DNA of 64,000 nt from Rhipicephalus microplus (lineage: Eukaryota; Arthropoda; Arachnida; Ixodida; Ixodidae), in contig NW_027464604.1 of the NCBI RefSeq assembly GCF_043290135.1, forward strand, positions 1,681,501 through 1,745,500, written 5' to 3'. Shown here one piece after another: positions 47,101-58,687 of the stretch. Within the stretch, counting starts at the first letter, position 1; every line of letters starts with the position of its first letter. The translations under genes were made by a program, and so were the position numbers. Under the pieces are notes generated by a model. That model had not been told where the DNA came from. It ran no database searches and saw only the letters and a program-made list of their open reading frames with translations.

Positions 47101-49789
47101 TCTCCCTAAAACGGACGTACCAAGATGCATATTTGGCCTGAGCAGTCGCAAATACTTATATTTGTTGGATGCACAAGTGGCCTGTGCATGCGTTCATTTC
47201 GTATCTTGTAGTGCTCTTCTGCTCATGCTGGCTTTACCGCAATGCTGTTTCGATGCAGTGAAGCTTGATGATATTTTAGTATTTGTCCTTTTGTTTGCCT
47301 GAAACGGACGTGCCAAGATGCATATTTGGCCTGAGCAGTCACGAATGCTTATATTTGTTTGATGCAAAAGTGGCCTGTGCATGCGTTAATTTCGTAGCAT
47401 GTAATGCTTTTCTGCTCACGGTGGCTTTACCGCAGTGCTTTCGCGATGCAGTGAAGCTTAATCATTTTTTGGTAATTGTCTTTTTGTCTCCATGAAACGG
47501 ACGGGCCAAGATGCATATTTTGCCTGAGCAGTCGCAAATGCTTATATTTGTTTGATGCACAAGTGGCCTGTGCATGCGTTCATTTCGTATCATGTAATGC
47601 TATTTGCTCAAGCTGGTTTTACCGCAGTGCTTTTGTGATGCAGTGAAGCTTGATCATATTTAAGTATTTGTCCTTTTGTTTGCCTGAAGCGGACGTGCCA
47701 AGATGCATATTTGGCCTGTGCAGTCGCAAATGCTTATATTTGTTTCATGCACAAGTGGCCTGGGCATGCGTTCATTTTGTACCATGTAGTGCTCTTCTGC
47801 TCATGCTGGCTTTACCGCAGTGCTCTTTCAATGCAGTGAAGCCTAATCATTTTTTGGTAATTGTTTTTTTGTCTCCTTGAAACGGACATGTCAAGATGCA
47901 TATTTGGCCCGAGCAGTCGCAAACGCTTATATTTGTTTGATGCACAAGTGGCCTGTGCATGCGTTCATTTCGTATCATGAATGCTCTTCTGCTCACGCTG
48001 GCATTACCGCAGTGCTTTTGCGATGCAGTAAAGCTTGATCAAATTTAAGTATTTGTCCTTTTGTGTGCCTGAACTGGACGTGCCAAGATGCATATTTGGC
48101 TTGAGCAGCCGCAAATGCCTATCTTTGTTTGATGCGCAAGTCGCCTGGGCTTGCGTTCATTTCGTATCATCTAATGCTCTTCTGCTCACGCTGGCTTTAC
48201 CGCAGTGCTTTTTCGATGCAGTGAAGCTTGATCATATTTTAGTATTTGTCTTTTCGTTTGTCTGAGACGGACATGCCAAGATGCATATTTGGCCTGTGCA
48301 GTCGCAAATGCTTATATTTGTTTGATGCACAAGTGGCCTGTTCTTGCGTTCATTTCGTATCATGTAAAACTTATCCGCTCACGCTGGCTTTACCGCTGTG
48401 AATTTCGCAATGCAGTGAAGCTTAGTCGTCTTTCGGTGATTGTCTTTTTGTCTCTCTGAAACGGACATGCCAAGATGCATATTTGGCCTGAGCAGTCCCA
48501 AATGCTTATATTTGTTTGATGCACAAGTGGCCTGTGCATGCGTTCGTTTCGTATCATGTAATGCTCTTCTGCTCACGCTGGCTTTAGCGCAGTGCTTTTG
48601 CGATGCAGTGAAGCTTAATCATCTTTTGGTATGTGTCTTTTTGTCTGCCTGAAATGGACGTGCCAAGATGCATATTGGCCTGAGCAGTCGCTAATACTTA
48701 TATTTTTTGATGCACAAGTGGCGTGGGCTTGCGTTCATTTCGTGTAATGTAATGCTCTTGTGCTCAAGCTGGCTTTACCGCAGTGAATTTCGCGATGCAG
48801 TGAAGCTTAGGCATCTTTCGGTAATTGTCTTATTGTCTCCCTGAAACGGACGTGCTAAGATGCATATTTGGCCTGAGCAGTCGCAAATGCTTATATTTGT
48901 TTGATGCACAAGTGGCCTGTGCATGTGTTCGTTTCGTACCATGTAATGCTCTTCTGCTCACGCTGGCTTTAGCGCAGTGATTTTGCGATGCAGTGAAGCT
49001 TAATCATCTTTTGGTATGTGTCTTTTTATCTCCCTAAAATGGATGTGCCAAGATGCATATTGGCCTGAGCAGTCGCTAATACTTATATTTTTTTGATGCA
49101 CAAGTGGCTTGTGCATTCGTTCATTTCGTATGATGTAATGCTCTTGTGCTCAAGCTGGCTTTACCGCAGTGCTTTTGTGATGCAGTGAAGCTTAATCATA
49201 TTTAAGTATTTGTCCTTTTGTTTGCCCGAAACGGACGTGCCAAGATGCATATTTGGCCTGTGCAGTCGCAAATGCTAATATTTGTTTGATGCAAAAGTGG
49301 CCTGTGCATGCGTTAATTTCGTATCATGTAATGCTTTTCAGCTCACGGTGGCTTTACCGCAGTGCTTTCACGATGCAGTGAAGCCTATTCATGTTTTGGT
49401 AATTGTCTCTTTGTCTCCATGAAACAGACATGCCAAGATGCATATTGGGCCCGAGCAGTCGCAAACGCTTATATTTTTTTGATGCACAAGTGGCTTGTGC
49501 ATGCGTTCATTTCGTATCATGTAATGCTCTTCTGTTCACGCTGGCTTTACCGCAGTGGTTTTTCGATCCTGTGAAGCTTAATAATTTTTTGGTAATTGTC
49601 TTTTTGTCTCCCTAAAACGGACGTGCGAAAATGCATATTTGGCCTGAGCAGTCGCAAATACTTATATTTGTTTGATGCACAAGTGGCCTGTGCATGCGTT
49701 CAATTCGTATCTTGTAATGCTCTTCTGCTCACGCTGGCTTTACCGTAGTGTTTTTGCAATGCAGTGAAGCTTGATCATATTTAAGTATT

Positions 49790-52742
49790 TGTCCTTTTGT
49801 TTGCCAAAAACGGACGTGCCAAGATGCATATTTGGCCTGTGCAGTCGCAAATGCTTATATTTGTTTTATGCACAAGTGGCCTGTTCTTGCGTTCATTTAG
49901 TATCATGTAATGCTTTTCTGCTCACGCTGGCTTTACCGCAGTGAATTTCGCGATGCAGTGAAACTTAGGCATCTTTCCGTAAGTGTCTTATTGTGTCCCT
50001 GAAACGGATGTGCTAAGATGGATATTTGGCCTGAGCAGTCGCGAATGCCTATATTTTTCTTATGCGCAAGTGGCCTGTGCTTGCGTTCATTTCGTATCAT
50101 GTATTGCTCTTCTGCTCATGTTGGCATTACCACAGTGCTTTCGTGATGCAGTGAAGCTTAATCGTCTTTTGGTAATTGTCTTTTTGTCTCTCTGAAACGG
50201 GCGTGCCAAGATGCATATTTGGCCTGAGCTGTCGCAAATGCTTATATTTGTTTGATGCACAAGTGGCCTGTGCATGCGTTCTTTCCTATCATGTAATGCT
50301 CTTAGCTCACGCTGGCTTAACCGCAGTACTTTTGCGATGCAGTGAAGCTTGATCATATTCAAGTATTTATCCATTTGTTTGCCTGAAACGGACATGCCAA
50401 GATGCATATGTGGCCTGAGCAGTCGCAAATGCTTATATTTGTTTGATGCACAAGTGGCCTGTGCATACGTTCATTTCGTATCATGTAATGCTTTTCTGCT
50501 CACGCTAGGTTTACCGCAGTGCTTTTGCAATGCAGTGAAGCTTAATCATCTTTTGGTATGTGTCTTTTTGTCTCCCTGAAATGGACGTGCCAAGATGCAT
50601 AATGGCCTGAGCAGTCTCAAATACTTTTTTTTTGATGCACAAGTGGCGTGGGCTTGAGTTCATCTCGTATGATGTAATGCTCTTGTGCTCAAGCTGGCTT
50701 TACCGCAGTGCTTTTGTGATGCAGTGAAGCTTGATCATATTTATGTATTTGTCCTTTTGTTTGCCTGAAACGGACGTGCCAAGATGCATATTTGGCCTGT
50801 GCAGTCGCAAATGCTTATATTTGTTTGATGCACAAGTGGCCTGTTCTTGCGTTCATTTCGTATCATGTAATGCTCTTCTGCTCACGCTGGCTTTAGCGCA
50901 GTGCTTTTGCAATGCAGTGAAGCTTAATCATCTTTTGGTATGTGTCTTTTCGTCTCCCTGAAATGGACGTGCCAAGATGCGTATTTGGCCCGAGCAGTCG
51001 CAAATGCTTATATTTGTTTGATGCACAGGTGGCTTGTGCATGCGTTCATTTCGTATCATGTAATGCTCTTCTGTTCACGCTGGCTTTACCACAGTGCTTT
51101 TTCGATCCAGTGAAGCTTAATAATTTTTTGGTAATTGTCTTTTTGTCTCCCTAAAACGGACGTGCCAAGATGCATATTTGGCCTGAGCAGTCACAAATAC
51201 TTATATTTGTTTGATGCACTAGTGGCCTGTGTATGCGTTCATTTCGTATCATGTAATGCTCTTCTGCTCACGCTGGCTTTACCGCAGTGCTTTCGCGATG
51301 CAGTGAAACTTGAATAAATTTAAGTATTTGTCTTTTTGTTTGCCTGAAACGGACGTGCCAAGATGCGTATTTGGCTCGAGCAGTCGCAAATGCTGATATT
51401 TGTTTGATGCACAAGTGGCTTGTGCATGCGTTCATTTCGTATCATGTAATGCTCTTCTGCTCATGCTGGCTTTACCGCCGTGCTGTTTCGATGCAGTGAA
51501 GCTTGATGATATTTTAGTATTTGTCCTTTTGTTTGCCTGAAACGGACGTGCCAAGATGCATATTTGGCCTGAGCAGTCGCGAATGCTTATATTTGTTTGA
51601 TGCAAAAGTGGCCTGTGCATGCGTTAATTTCGTATCATGTAATGCTTTTCTGCTCACGGTGGCTTTACCGCAGTGCTTTCGCGATGCAGTGAAGCTTAAT
51701 CATCTTTTGGTAATTATCTTTTTGTCTCCATGAAACGGACGTGCCAAGATGCATATTTGGCCTGAGCTGTCGCAAATGCTTATATTTGTTTGATGCACAA
51801 GTGGCTTGTGCATTCGTTCATTTCGTATCATGTAATGCTCTTCTGTTCACGCTGGCTTTACCGCAGTGCTTTCGCGATGCAGTGAAGCTTGATCATATTT
51901 AAGTATTTGTCCTTTTGTTTGCCTGAAACGGACGTGCCAAGACGCATATTTAGCCTGAGCAGTCGCAAATGCTTATAATTGTTTCATGCACAAGTGGCCT
52001 GTGCATGCGTTATTCGTATCATGTAATGCCCTTCTGCTCACGCTGGCATTACCGCAGTGCTTTCGCGATGCAGTGAAGCTTGATCATTATTTAGTATTTG
52101 TCCTTTTGTTTGCCTGAAACGGACGTGCCAAGATGCATATTTGGCCTGAGCAGTCGCAAATGCTTATATTTGTTTGATGCACAAGTGGCCTGTGCATGCG
52201 TTCGTTTCGTATCATGTAATGCTCTTCTGCTCACGCTGGCTTTAGCGCAGTGCTTTTGCGATGCAGTGAAGCTTAATCATCTTTTGGTATGTGTCTTTTT
52301 ATCTCCCTGAAATGGACGTGCCAAGATGCATATTGGCCTGAGCAGTCGCTAATACTTATATTTTTTTGATGCACAAGTGGCGTGGGCTTGCGTTCATTTC
52401 GTATGATGTAATGCTCTTGTGCTCAAGCTGGCTTTACCGCAGTGCTTTTGTGATGCAGTGAAGCTTAATCATATATAAGTATTTGTCCTTTTGTTTGCCA
52501 GAAAGGGACGTGCCAAAATGCATATTTGGCCTGTGCAGTCGCAAATGCTTATATTTGTTTGATGCACAAGTGGCCTGTTCTTGCGTTCATTTCGTATCAT
52601 GTAATGCTTTTCCGCTCACGCTGGCTGTACCGCTGTGAATTTCACAATGCAGTGAAGCTTAGTCATCTTTCGGTAATTGTCTTTTTGTCTCTCTGAAACG
52701 GACGTGCCAAGATGCATATTTGGCCTGAGCAGTCGAAATGCT
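49790..52742 (+). repeat. 2.95-kb block duplicated at 55.80-58.48 plus 63.715-64.0 kb
   Basis: The shift is 6,013 bp at 49983 and 50087, and 6,008 bp at 50731, 51521 and 52098. The 5-bp change corresponds to a small indel between them (a shortened GCTTATATTTGATGCAC at 56.44 kb). In the right-hand copy the Ty3 element interrupts the block. 52471-52474 (ATAT) is the uninterrupted paralogue of its target. Confidence 0.88.
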
Positions 52743-54127
52743 TATATTTGTTTGATGCACAAGTGGCCTGTGCATGCGTTCGTTTCGTATCATGTAATGC
52801 TCTTCTGCTCACGCTGGCTTTAGCGCATGGCTTTTGCAATGCAGTGAAGCTTAATCATCTTTTGGTATGTGTCTTTTTGTCTCCCTGAAATGGACGTGCC
52901 AAGATGCATATTGGCCTGAGCAGTCTCAAATACTTTTTTTTGATGCACAAGTGGCGTGGGCTTGAGTTCATCTCGTATGATGTAATGCTCTTGTGCTCAA
53001 GCTGGCTTTACCGCAGTGCTTTTGTGATGCAGTGAAGCTTGATCATATTTAAGTATTTGTCCTTTTGTTTGCCTGAAACGGACGTGCCAAGATGCATATT
53101 TGGCCTGTGCAGTCGCAAATGCATATATTTGTTTGATGCAAAAGTGGCCTGTGCATGCGTTAATTTCGTATCATGTAATGCTTTTCTGCTCACGGTGGCT
53201 TTACCGCATTGCTTTCGCGATGCAGTGAAGCCTAATCATGTTTTGGTAATTGTCTTTTTGTCTCCATGAAACGGACATGCCAAGATGCATATTGGGCCCG
53301 AGCAGTCGCAAACGCTTATATTTGTTTGATGCACAAGTGGCTTGTGCATGCGTTCATTTCGTATCATGTAATGCTCTTCTGTTCACGCTGGCTTTACCGC
53401 AGTGCTTTTTAGATCCAGTGAAGCTTAATAATTTATTGGTAATTGTCTTTTTGTCTCCCTAAAACGGATGTGCCAAGATGCATATTTGGCCTGAGCAGTC
53501 GCAAATACTTATATTTGTTTGATGCACAAGTGGCCTGTGCATGCGTTCAATTCGTATCTTGTAATGCTCTTCTGCTCATGCTGGCTTTACCGTAGTGTTT
53601 TTGCAATGCAGTGAAGCTTGATCATATTTAAGTATTTGTCCTTTTGTTTGCCAGAAACGGACGTGCCAAGATGCATATTTGGCCTGTGCAGTCGCAAATG
53701 CTTATATTTGTTTGATGCACAAGTGGCCTGTTCTTGCGTTCATTTCGTATCATGTAATGCTTTTCTGCTCACGCTGGCTTTACCGCAGTGAATTTCGCGA
53801 TGCAGTGAAGCTTGGCATCTTTCCGTAATTGTCTTATTGTCTCCCTGAAACGGACGTGCTAAGATGCATATTTAGCCTGAGCAGTCGCAAATGCTTATAA
53901 TTGTTTCATGCACAAGTGGATTGTGCATGCGTTCAATTCGTATCATGTAATGCCCTTCTGCTCACGCTGGCATTACCGCACTGCTTTTGCGAAGCAGTGA
54001 AGCTTGAATAAATTTAAGTATTTGTCTTTTTGTTTGCCTGAAACGGACGTGCCAAGATGCGTATTTGGCCCGAGCAGTCGCAAATGCTTATATTCGTTTG
54101 ATGCACAGGTGGCTTGTGCATGCGTTC

Positions 54128-54139
54128 ATTTCGTATCAT
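54128..54139 (+). repeat. 12-bp target site duplication, left copy (610-bp PLE fragment 2)
   Basis: ATTTCGTATCAT, repeated at 54750-54761. Same sequence and position as around fragment 1, so both fragments descend from one insertion. Confidence 0.88.
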
Positions 54140-54158
54140 TTAAACGTAAACATTTTGA

Positions 54159-54686
54159 CAGCAATCTGTCTGGCTAAGTGAACAGCTCTCGAGAGTCCTA
54201 GGAAAAGCCGGGGTCACGGTAATCCATAAACCTGTTTCGACGCTCGCTCGCTTGCTACCGCGGCCGAAAGACCAACCTCCGAGGGAGCTACACCCGGGCG
54301 TTGTCTACAAAGTGTCGTGTTCTGGGTGTCCAGCCTGCTACATAGGCGAGAGCAAGTGTTTCCCGGAAAGAATGCGCCAACACAAGAACGACGTCAGGAA
54401 GATGGAAGTGCAACGTAGCGCTCTGGCGGAGCACTGCGAGAAGCACGACCATAAAATTGACTTAGACGGCGCTTCTGTTATTGAAACAGAACGGAATTTC
54501 GGAAAGAGGCTCTTGCTCGAGTCTTGGCACATTCAGCATACGCCTGCCAACATGAACCACTCGCTGGGAACAATGCCTTCGGTGTACGTTCACGGTCTCC
54601 GAAACGTGGTGGAAAGAGAAAGCCGGAGCCGGGGTGAGAGAACACGACGCGACGACACTTCGATGACCAAGACAGTCACCCCCTGA
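54159..54686 (+). pseudogene. PLE GIY-YIG endonuclease C-terminal domain, truncated (copy 2)
   Basis: The same domain as copy 1: GVVYKVSC, SGC, ACYIGES, ERMRQHK, TKTVTP end. The frame is open about 15 codons further upstream because GAA at 54180-54182 replaces the TAA of copy 1. An earlier in-frame TGA at 54156-54158 closes it, and no RT is encoded. Substitutions relative to copy 1 include Arg to Gln in PKDRP/PKDQP, Gln to Pro before ACYIGES, and Lys-Ser to Lys-Cys after it. The domain is recognisable but cannot support retrotransposition alone. Confidence 0.84.
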
Positions 54687-54715
54687 GGAAGGGACCGAGT
54701 CGGCCTCCAAACGTC
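54683..54715 (+). ncRNA. Hammerhead-like core, defective copy
   Basis: CTGAGGA (54683-54689) is kept and overlaps the stop codon. The second strand of the stem reads CGGCCTC instead of CGGTCTC, creating an A/C mismatch. The core GAAA has become CAAA at 54708. That G corresponds to the conserved core guanine (G12) thought to act as general base in hammerhead catalysis, so this copy should not cleave even if copy 1 does. Confidence 0.45.
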
Positions 54716-54749
54716 GGACTCTATTTGAACTGTGGCTGGAGCAATTTCA

Positions 54750-57700
54750 ATTTCGTATCATGTAATGCTCTTCTGTTCACGCTGGCTTTACCACAGTGCT
54801 TTTTCGATCCAGTGAAGCTTAATAATTTTTTGGTAATTGTCTTCTTGTCTCCCTAAAACGGACGTGCCAAGATGCATATTTGGCCTGAGCAGTCGCAAAT
54901 ACTTTTATTAGTTTGATGCACAAGTGGCCCGTGCATACGTTCATTTCGTATCTTGTAATGCTCTTCTGCTCACGCTGGCTTTGCCGTAGTGCTTTCGCAA
55001 TGCAGTGAAGCTTGATCATATTTAAGTATTTGTCCTTTTGTTTGCCAGAAACGGACGTGCCAAGATGCATATTTGGCCTGTGCAGTCGCAAATGCTTATA
55101 TTTGTTTGATGCACAAGTGGCCTGTGTATGCGTTCATTTCGTATCATGTAATGCTCTTCTGCTCACGCTGGCTTTACCGAAGTGCTTTCGCGATGCAGTG
55201 AAGCTTGAATAAATTTAAGTATTTGTCTTTTTGTTTGCCTGAAACGGACGTGCAGAGATGCGTATTTGGCTCGAGCAGTCGCAAATGCTTATGTTTGTTT
55301 GATGCACAAGTGGCTTGTGCATGCGTTCATTTCGTATCATGTAATGCTCTTCTGCTCATGCTGGCTTTACCGCAGTGCTGTTTCGATGCAGTGAAGCTTG
55401 ATGATATTTTAGTATTTGTCCTTTTCTTTGCCTGAAACGGACGTGCCAAGATGCATATTTGGCCTGAGCAGTCGCGAATGCTTATATTTGTTTGATGCAA
55501 AAGTGGCCTGTGCATGCGTTAATTTCGTATCATGTAATGCTTTTCTGCTCACGGTGGCTTTACCGCAGTGCTTTTTCGATGCAGTGAAGCTTGATCATAT
55601 TTTAGTATTTGTCTTTTCGTTTGTCTGAGACGAACATGCCAAGATGCATATTTGGCCTGAGCAGTCGCAAATGCTTATATTTGTTTGATGCACAAGTGGC
55701 CTGTGCATGCGTTCATTTCGTATCATGTAATGCTCTTCTGCTCACGCTGGCATTACCGCAGTGCTTTTGCGATGCAGTGAAGCTTGATCAAATTTAAGTA
55801 TTTGTCCTTTTGTTTGCCAGAAACGGACGTGCCAAGATGCATATTTGGCCTGTGCAGTCGCAAATGCTTATATTTGTTTTATGCACAAGTGGCCTGTTCT
55901 TGCGTTCATTTAGTATCATGTAATGCTTTTCTGCTCACGCTGGCTTTACCGCAGTGAATTTCGCGATGCAGTGAAACTTAGGCATCTTTCCGTAAGTGTC
56001 TTATTGTGTCCCTGAAACGGATGTGCTAAGATGGATATTTGGCCTGAGCAGTCGCGAATGCCTATATTTTTCTTATGCGCAAGTGGCCTGTGCTTGCGTT
56101 CATTTCGTATCATGTATTGCTCTTCTGCTCATGTTGGCTTTACCACAGTGCTTTCGTGATGCAGTGAAGCTTAATCGTCTTTTGGTAATTGTCTTTTTGT
56201 CTCTCTGAAACGGGCGTGCCAAGATGCATATTTGGCCTGAGCTGTCGCAAATGCTTATATTTGTTTGATGCACAAGTGGCCTGTGCATGCGTTCTTTCCT
56301 ATCATGTAATGCTCTTAGCTCACGCTGGCTTAACCGCAGTACTTTTGCGATGCAGTGAAGCTTGATCATATTTAAGTATTTATCCATTTGTTTGCCTGAA
56401 ACGGACATGCCAAGATGCATATGTGGCCTGAGCAGTCGCAAATGCTTATATTTGATGCACAAGTGGCCTGTGCATACGTTCATTTCGTATCATGTAATGC
56501 TTTTCTGCTCACGCTAGGTTTACCGCAGTGCTTTTGCAATGCAGTGAAGCTTAATCATCTTTTGGTATGTGTCTTTTTGTCTCCCTGAAATGGACGTGCC
56601 AAGATGCATATTGGCCTGAGCAGTCTCAAATACTTTTTTTTGATGCACAAGTGGCGTGGGCTTGAGTTCATCTCGTATGATGTAATGCTCTTGTGCTCAA
56701 GCTGGCTTTACCGCAGTGCTTTTGTGATGCAGTGAAGCTTGATCATATTTATGTATTTGTCCTTTTGTTTGCCTGAAACGGACGTGCCAAGATGCATATT
56801 TGGCCTGTGCAGTCGCAAATGCTTATATTTGTTTGATGCACAAGTGGCCTGTTCTTGCGTTCATTTCGTATCATGTAATGCTCTTCTGCTCACGCTGGCT
56901 TTAGCGCAGTGCTTTTGCAATGCAGTGAAGCTTAATCATCTTTTGGTATGTGTCTTTTTGTCTCCCTGAAATGGACGTACCAAGATGCGTATTTGGCCCG
57001 AGCAGTCGCAAATGCTTATATTTGTTTGATGCACAGGTGGCTTGTGCATGCGTTCATTTCGTATCATGTAATGCTCTTCTGTTCACGCTGGCTTTACCAC
57101 AGTGCTTTTTCGATCCAGTGAAGCTTAATAATTTTTTGGTAATTGTCTTTTTGTCTCCCTAAAACGGACGTGCCAAGATGCATATTTGGCCTGAGCAGTC
57201 ACAAATACTTATATTTGTTTGATGCACTAGTGGCCTGTGTATGCGTTCATTTCGTATCATGTAATGCTCTTCTGCTCACGCTGGCTTTACCGCAGTGCTT
57301 TCGCGATGCAGTGAAACTTGAATAAATTTAAGTATTTGTCTTTTTGTTTGCCTGAAACGGACGTGCCAAGATGCGTATTTGGCTCGAGCAGTCGCAAATG
57401 CTGATATTTGTTTGATGCACAAGTGGCTTGTGCATGCGTTCATTTCGTATCATGTAATGCTCTTCTGCTCATGCTGGCTTTACCGCCGTGCTGTTTCGAT
57501 GCAGTGAAGCTTGATGATATTTTAGTATTTGTCCTTTTGTTTGCCTGAAACGGACGTGCCAAGATGCATATTTGGCCTGAGCAGTCGCGAATGCTTATAT
57601 TTGTTTGATGCAAAAGTGGCCTGTGCATGCGTTAATTTCGTATCATGTAATGCTTTTCTGCTCACGGTGGCTTTACCGCAGTGCTTTCGCGATGCAGTGA

Positions 57701-58482
57701 AGCTTAATCATCTTTTGGTAATTATCTTTTTGTCTCCATGAAACGGACGTGCCAAGATGCATATTTGGCCTGAGCTGTCGCAAATGCTTATATTTGTTTG
57801 ATGCACAAGTGGCTTGTGCATTCGTTCATTTCGTATCATGTAATGCTCTTCTGTTCACGCTGGCTTTACCGCAGTGCTTTCGCGATGCAGTGAAGCTTGA
57901 TCATATTTAAGTATTTGTCCTTTTGTTTGCCTGAAACGGACGTGCCAAGACGCATATTTAGCCTGAGCAGTCGCAAATGCTTATAATTGTTTCATGCACA
58001 AGTGGCCTGTGCATGCGTTATTCGTATCATGTAATGCCCTTCTGCTCACGCTGGCATTACCGCAGTGCTTTCGCGATGCAGTGAAGCTTGATCATTATTT
58101 AGTATTTGTCCTTTTGTTTGCCTGAAACGGACGTGCCAAGATGCATATTTGGCCTGAGCAGTCGCAAATGCTTATATTTGTTTGATGCACAAGTGGCCTG
58201 TGCATGCGTTCGTTTCGTATCATGTAATGCTCTTCTGCTCACGCTGGCTTTAGCGCAGTGCTTTTGCGATGCAGTGAAGCTTAATCATCTTTTGGTATGT
58301 GTCTTTTTATCTCCCTGAAATGGACGTGCCAAGATGCATATTGGCCTGAGCAGTCGCTAATACTTATATTTTTTTGATGCACAAGTGGCGTGGGCTTGCG
58401 TTCATTTCGTATGATGTAATGCTCTTGTGCTCAAGCTGGCTTTACCGCAGTGCTTTTGTGATGCAGTGAAGCTTAATCATAT
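54750..58482 (+). repeat. 193-bp satellite array, block 4
   Basis: About 19 monomers in plus orientation with no gene, starting with the right target duplication of PLE fragment 2 (54750-54761). 55.80-58.48 kb duplicates 49.79-52.47 kb. The last monomer stops after CTTAATCATAT, where the Ty3 element is inserted. Confidence 0.96.
58479..58482 (+). repeat. 4-bp target site duplication, left copy (Ty3 element)
   Basis: ATAT precedes the LTR and is repeated at 63715-63718. The uninterrupted paralogue at 52471-52474 has AATC-ATAT-ATAAG, which is exactly what remains if the element and one ATAT are removed. Confidence 0.85.
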
Positions 58483-58647
58483 TGTTACGGAGCTCGCAAA
58501 CACACGGAAGAGAGGAATGAGCGTATTTCCTATATTTACATGCCAAAGTGACGCTTCAGAGCTGCCAGTCTCTCGCGCGGCGAGTCCACTTCTTTTTCAT
58601 CGAACTGTTGTCCACGACGGTAGAGCCATGCCCACTGCCTCGTAATA
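58483..58647 (-). repeat. 3' LTR of the Ty3/gypsy element (165 bp)
   Basis: Identical by eye to 63550-63714. On the element's own strand it begins TATTAC and ends GTAACA, imperfect inverted termini that start with TA rather than the usual TG. It contains TAAATATA (58531-58538), a possible TATA element. At 165 bp it is short for a Ty3/gypsy LTR. Confidence 0.92.
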
Positions 58648-58655
58648 TCACCCCC
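58648..58655 (-). promoter_or_regulatory. Polypurine tract candidate
   Basis: GGGGGTGA on the minus strand abuts the 3' LTR, where plus-strand DNA synthesis is primed in LTR elements. It is short and has one pyrimidine. Identified by position. Confidence 0.5.
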
Positions 58656-58665
58656 GGCGAACAAA

Positions 58666-58680
58666 GCGCCGTCACGGCGC
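58666..58680. other. GC-rich hairpin between pol stop and 3' LTR
   Basis: GCGCCGTCACGGCGC folds on itself with 6-7 bp arms. It lies in the 40-bp stretch between the pol stop codon and the LTR. No role is known to me. Confidence 0.4.
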
Positions 58681-58687
58681 CCCTAAG

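Larger units (their letters stand above)
21420..48270 (+). repeat. Core higher-order repeat domain with diagnostic monomer order
   Basis: A diagnostic monomer in which TCTTCTGCTCATG is duplicated in tandem (a 14-bp step) occurs ten times, at about 21.51, 23.45, 24.61, 27.90, 33.49, 35.42, 38.52, 39.87, 42.57 and 45.66 kb, and nowhere outside this domain. It is followed by the same ordered monomer series each time until copies diverge. Spacings are about 1935, 1165, 3283, 5595, 1934, 3089, 1356, 2703 and 3088 bp, close to 10, 6, 17, 29, 10, 16, 7, 14 and 16 monomers. The unit has been repeatedly shortened and lengthened by whole monomers. Confidence 0.85.
19571..54139 (+). repeat. 193-bp satellite array, block 3 (contains the core higher-order domain)
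   Basis: About 179 monomers, all in plus orientation, with no gene. 19.6-21 kb and 48.3-54.1 kb use the same subtype vocabulary as the outer blocks. 21.4-48.3 kb uses a distinct set: a GAGCTGTCGC monomer with a shortened CTCTTAGCTCACGC, one with GATGCAAATGTGGCC, one with GACAAGCCAAG, and one with GCCTGTGGATGCG. These recur in a fixed order. Every 60-204 codon frame here is periodic with the satellite and is not called as a gene. Confidence 0.96.
54140..54749 (+). mobile_element. 610-bp Penelope-like element 3' fragment, copy 2
   Basis: Equal in length and junctions to 18961-19570, with about 16 substitutions and no indel by eye. It arrived here by duplication of the surrounding satellite, not by a new insertion, because the flanking monomers and target duplication are the same. 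Confidence 0.88.
51860..55120 (+). repeat. 3.26-kb segmental duplication, copy 2 (partner 16.68-19.94 kb)
   Basis: Matches 16.68-19.94 kb at a shift of about 35,179 bp, including the embedded 610-bp PLE fragment and its target duplications. Part of it (51.86-52.74 kb) is also shared with 57.87-58.48 kb. Confidence 0.85.

Noticed and set aside
21420..48270. A single fixed higher-order repeat period
   Set aside because: Spacings of the diagnostic monomer vary from about 7 to 29 monomers (and one of 6), so no single period describes the core.
54462..54710. 82-codon minus-strand frame over PLE fragment 2
   Set aside because: Antisense to the GIY-YIG coding region and not kept at the same length in copy 1.
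1..58482. Well over a hundred open frames of 60-76 codons on both strands, many sharing similar peptides (…SFCLPETDVPRCIFGLSSRK… and …SRRALHDTKRTHAQATC…)
   Set aside because: They recur with the 193-bp satellite period, overlap each other on opposite strands, drift with monomer variants and frame-shift each monomer. They are by-products of a stop-poor repeat, not a gene family.
1..58482. CRISPR array
   Set aside because: The repeats are contiguous 193-bp monomers with no unique spacers, and there are no cas genes. The elements present are eukaryotic retrotransposons.
1..58482. CENP-B box in the monomer
   Set aside because: The TTCG in TTCGTATCATG is not followed by the required A…CGGG spacing in any subtype I read.
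58648..58687. An env-like gene downstream of pol
   Set aside because: Only 40 bp separate the pol stop from the 3' LTR.
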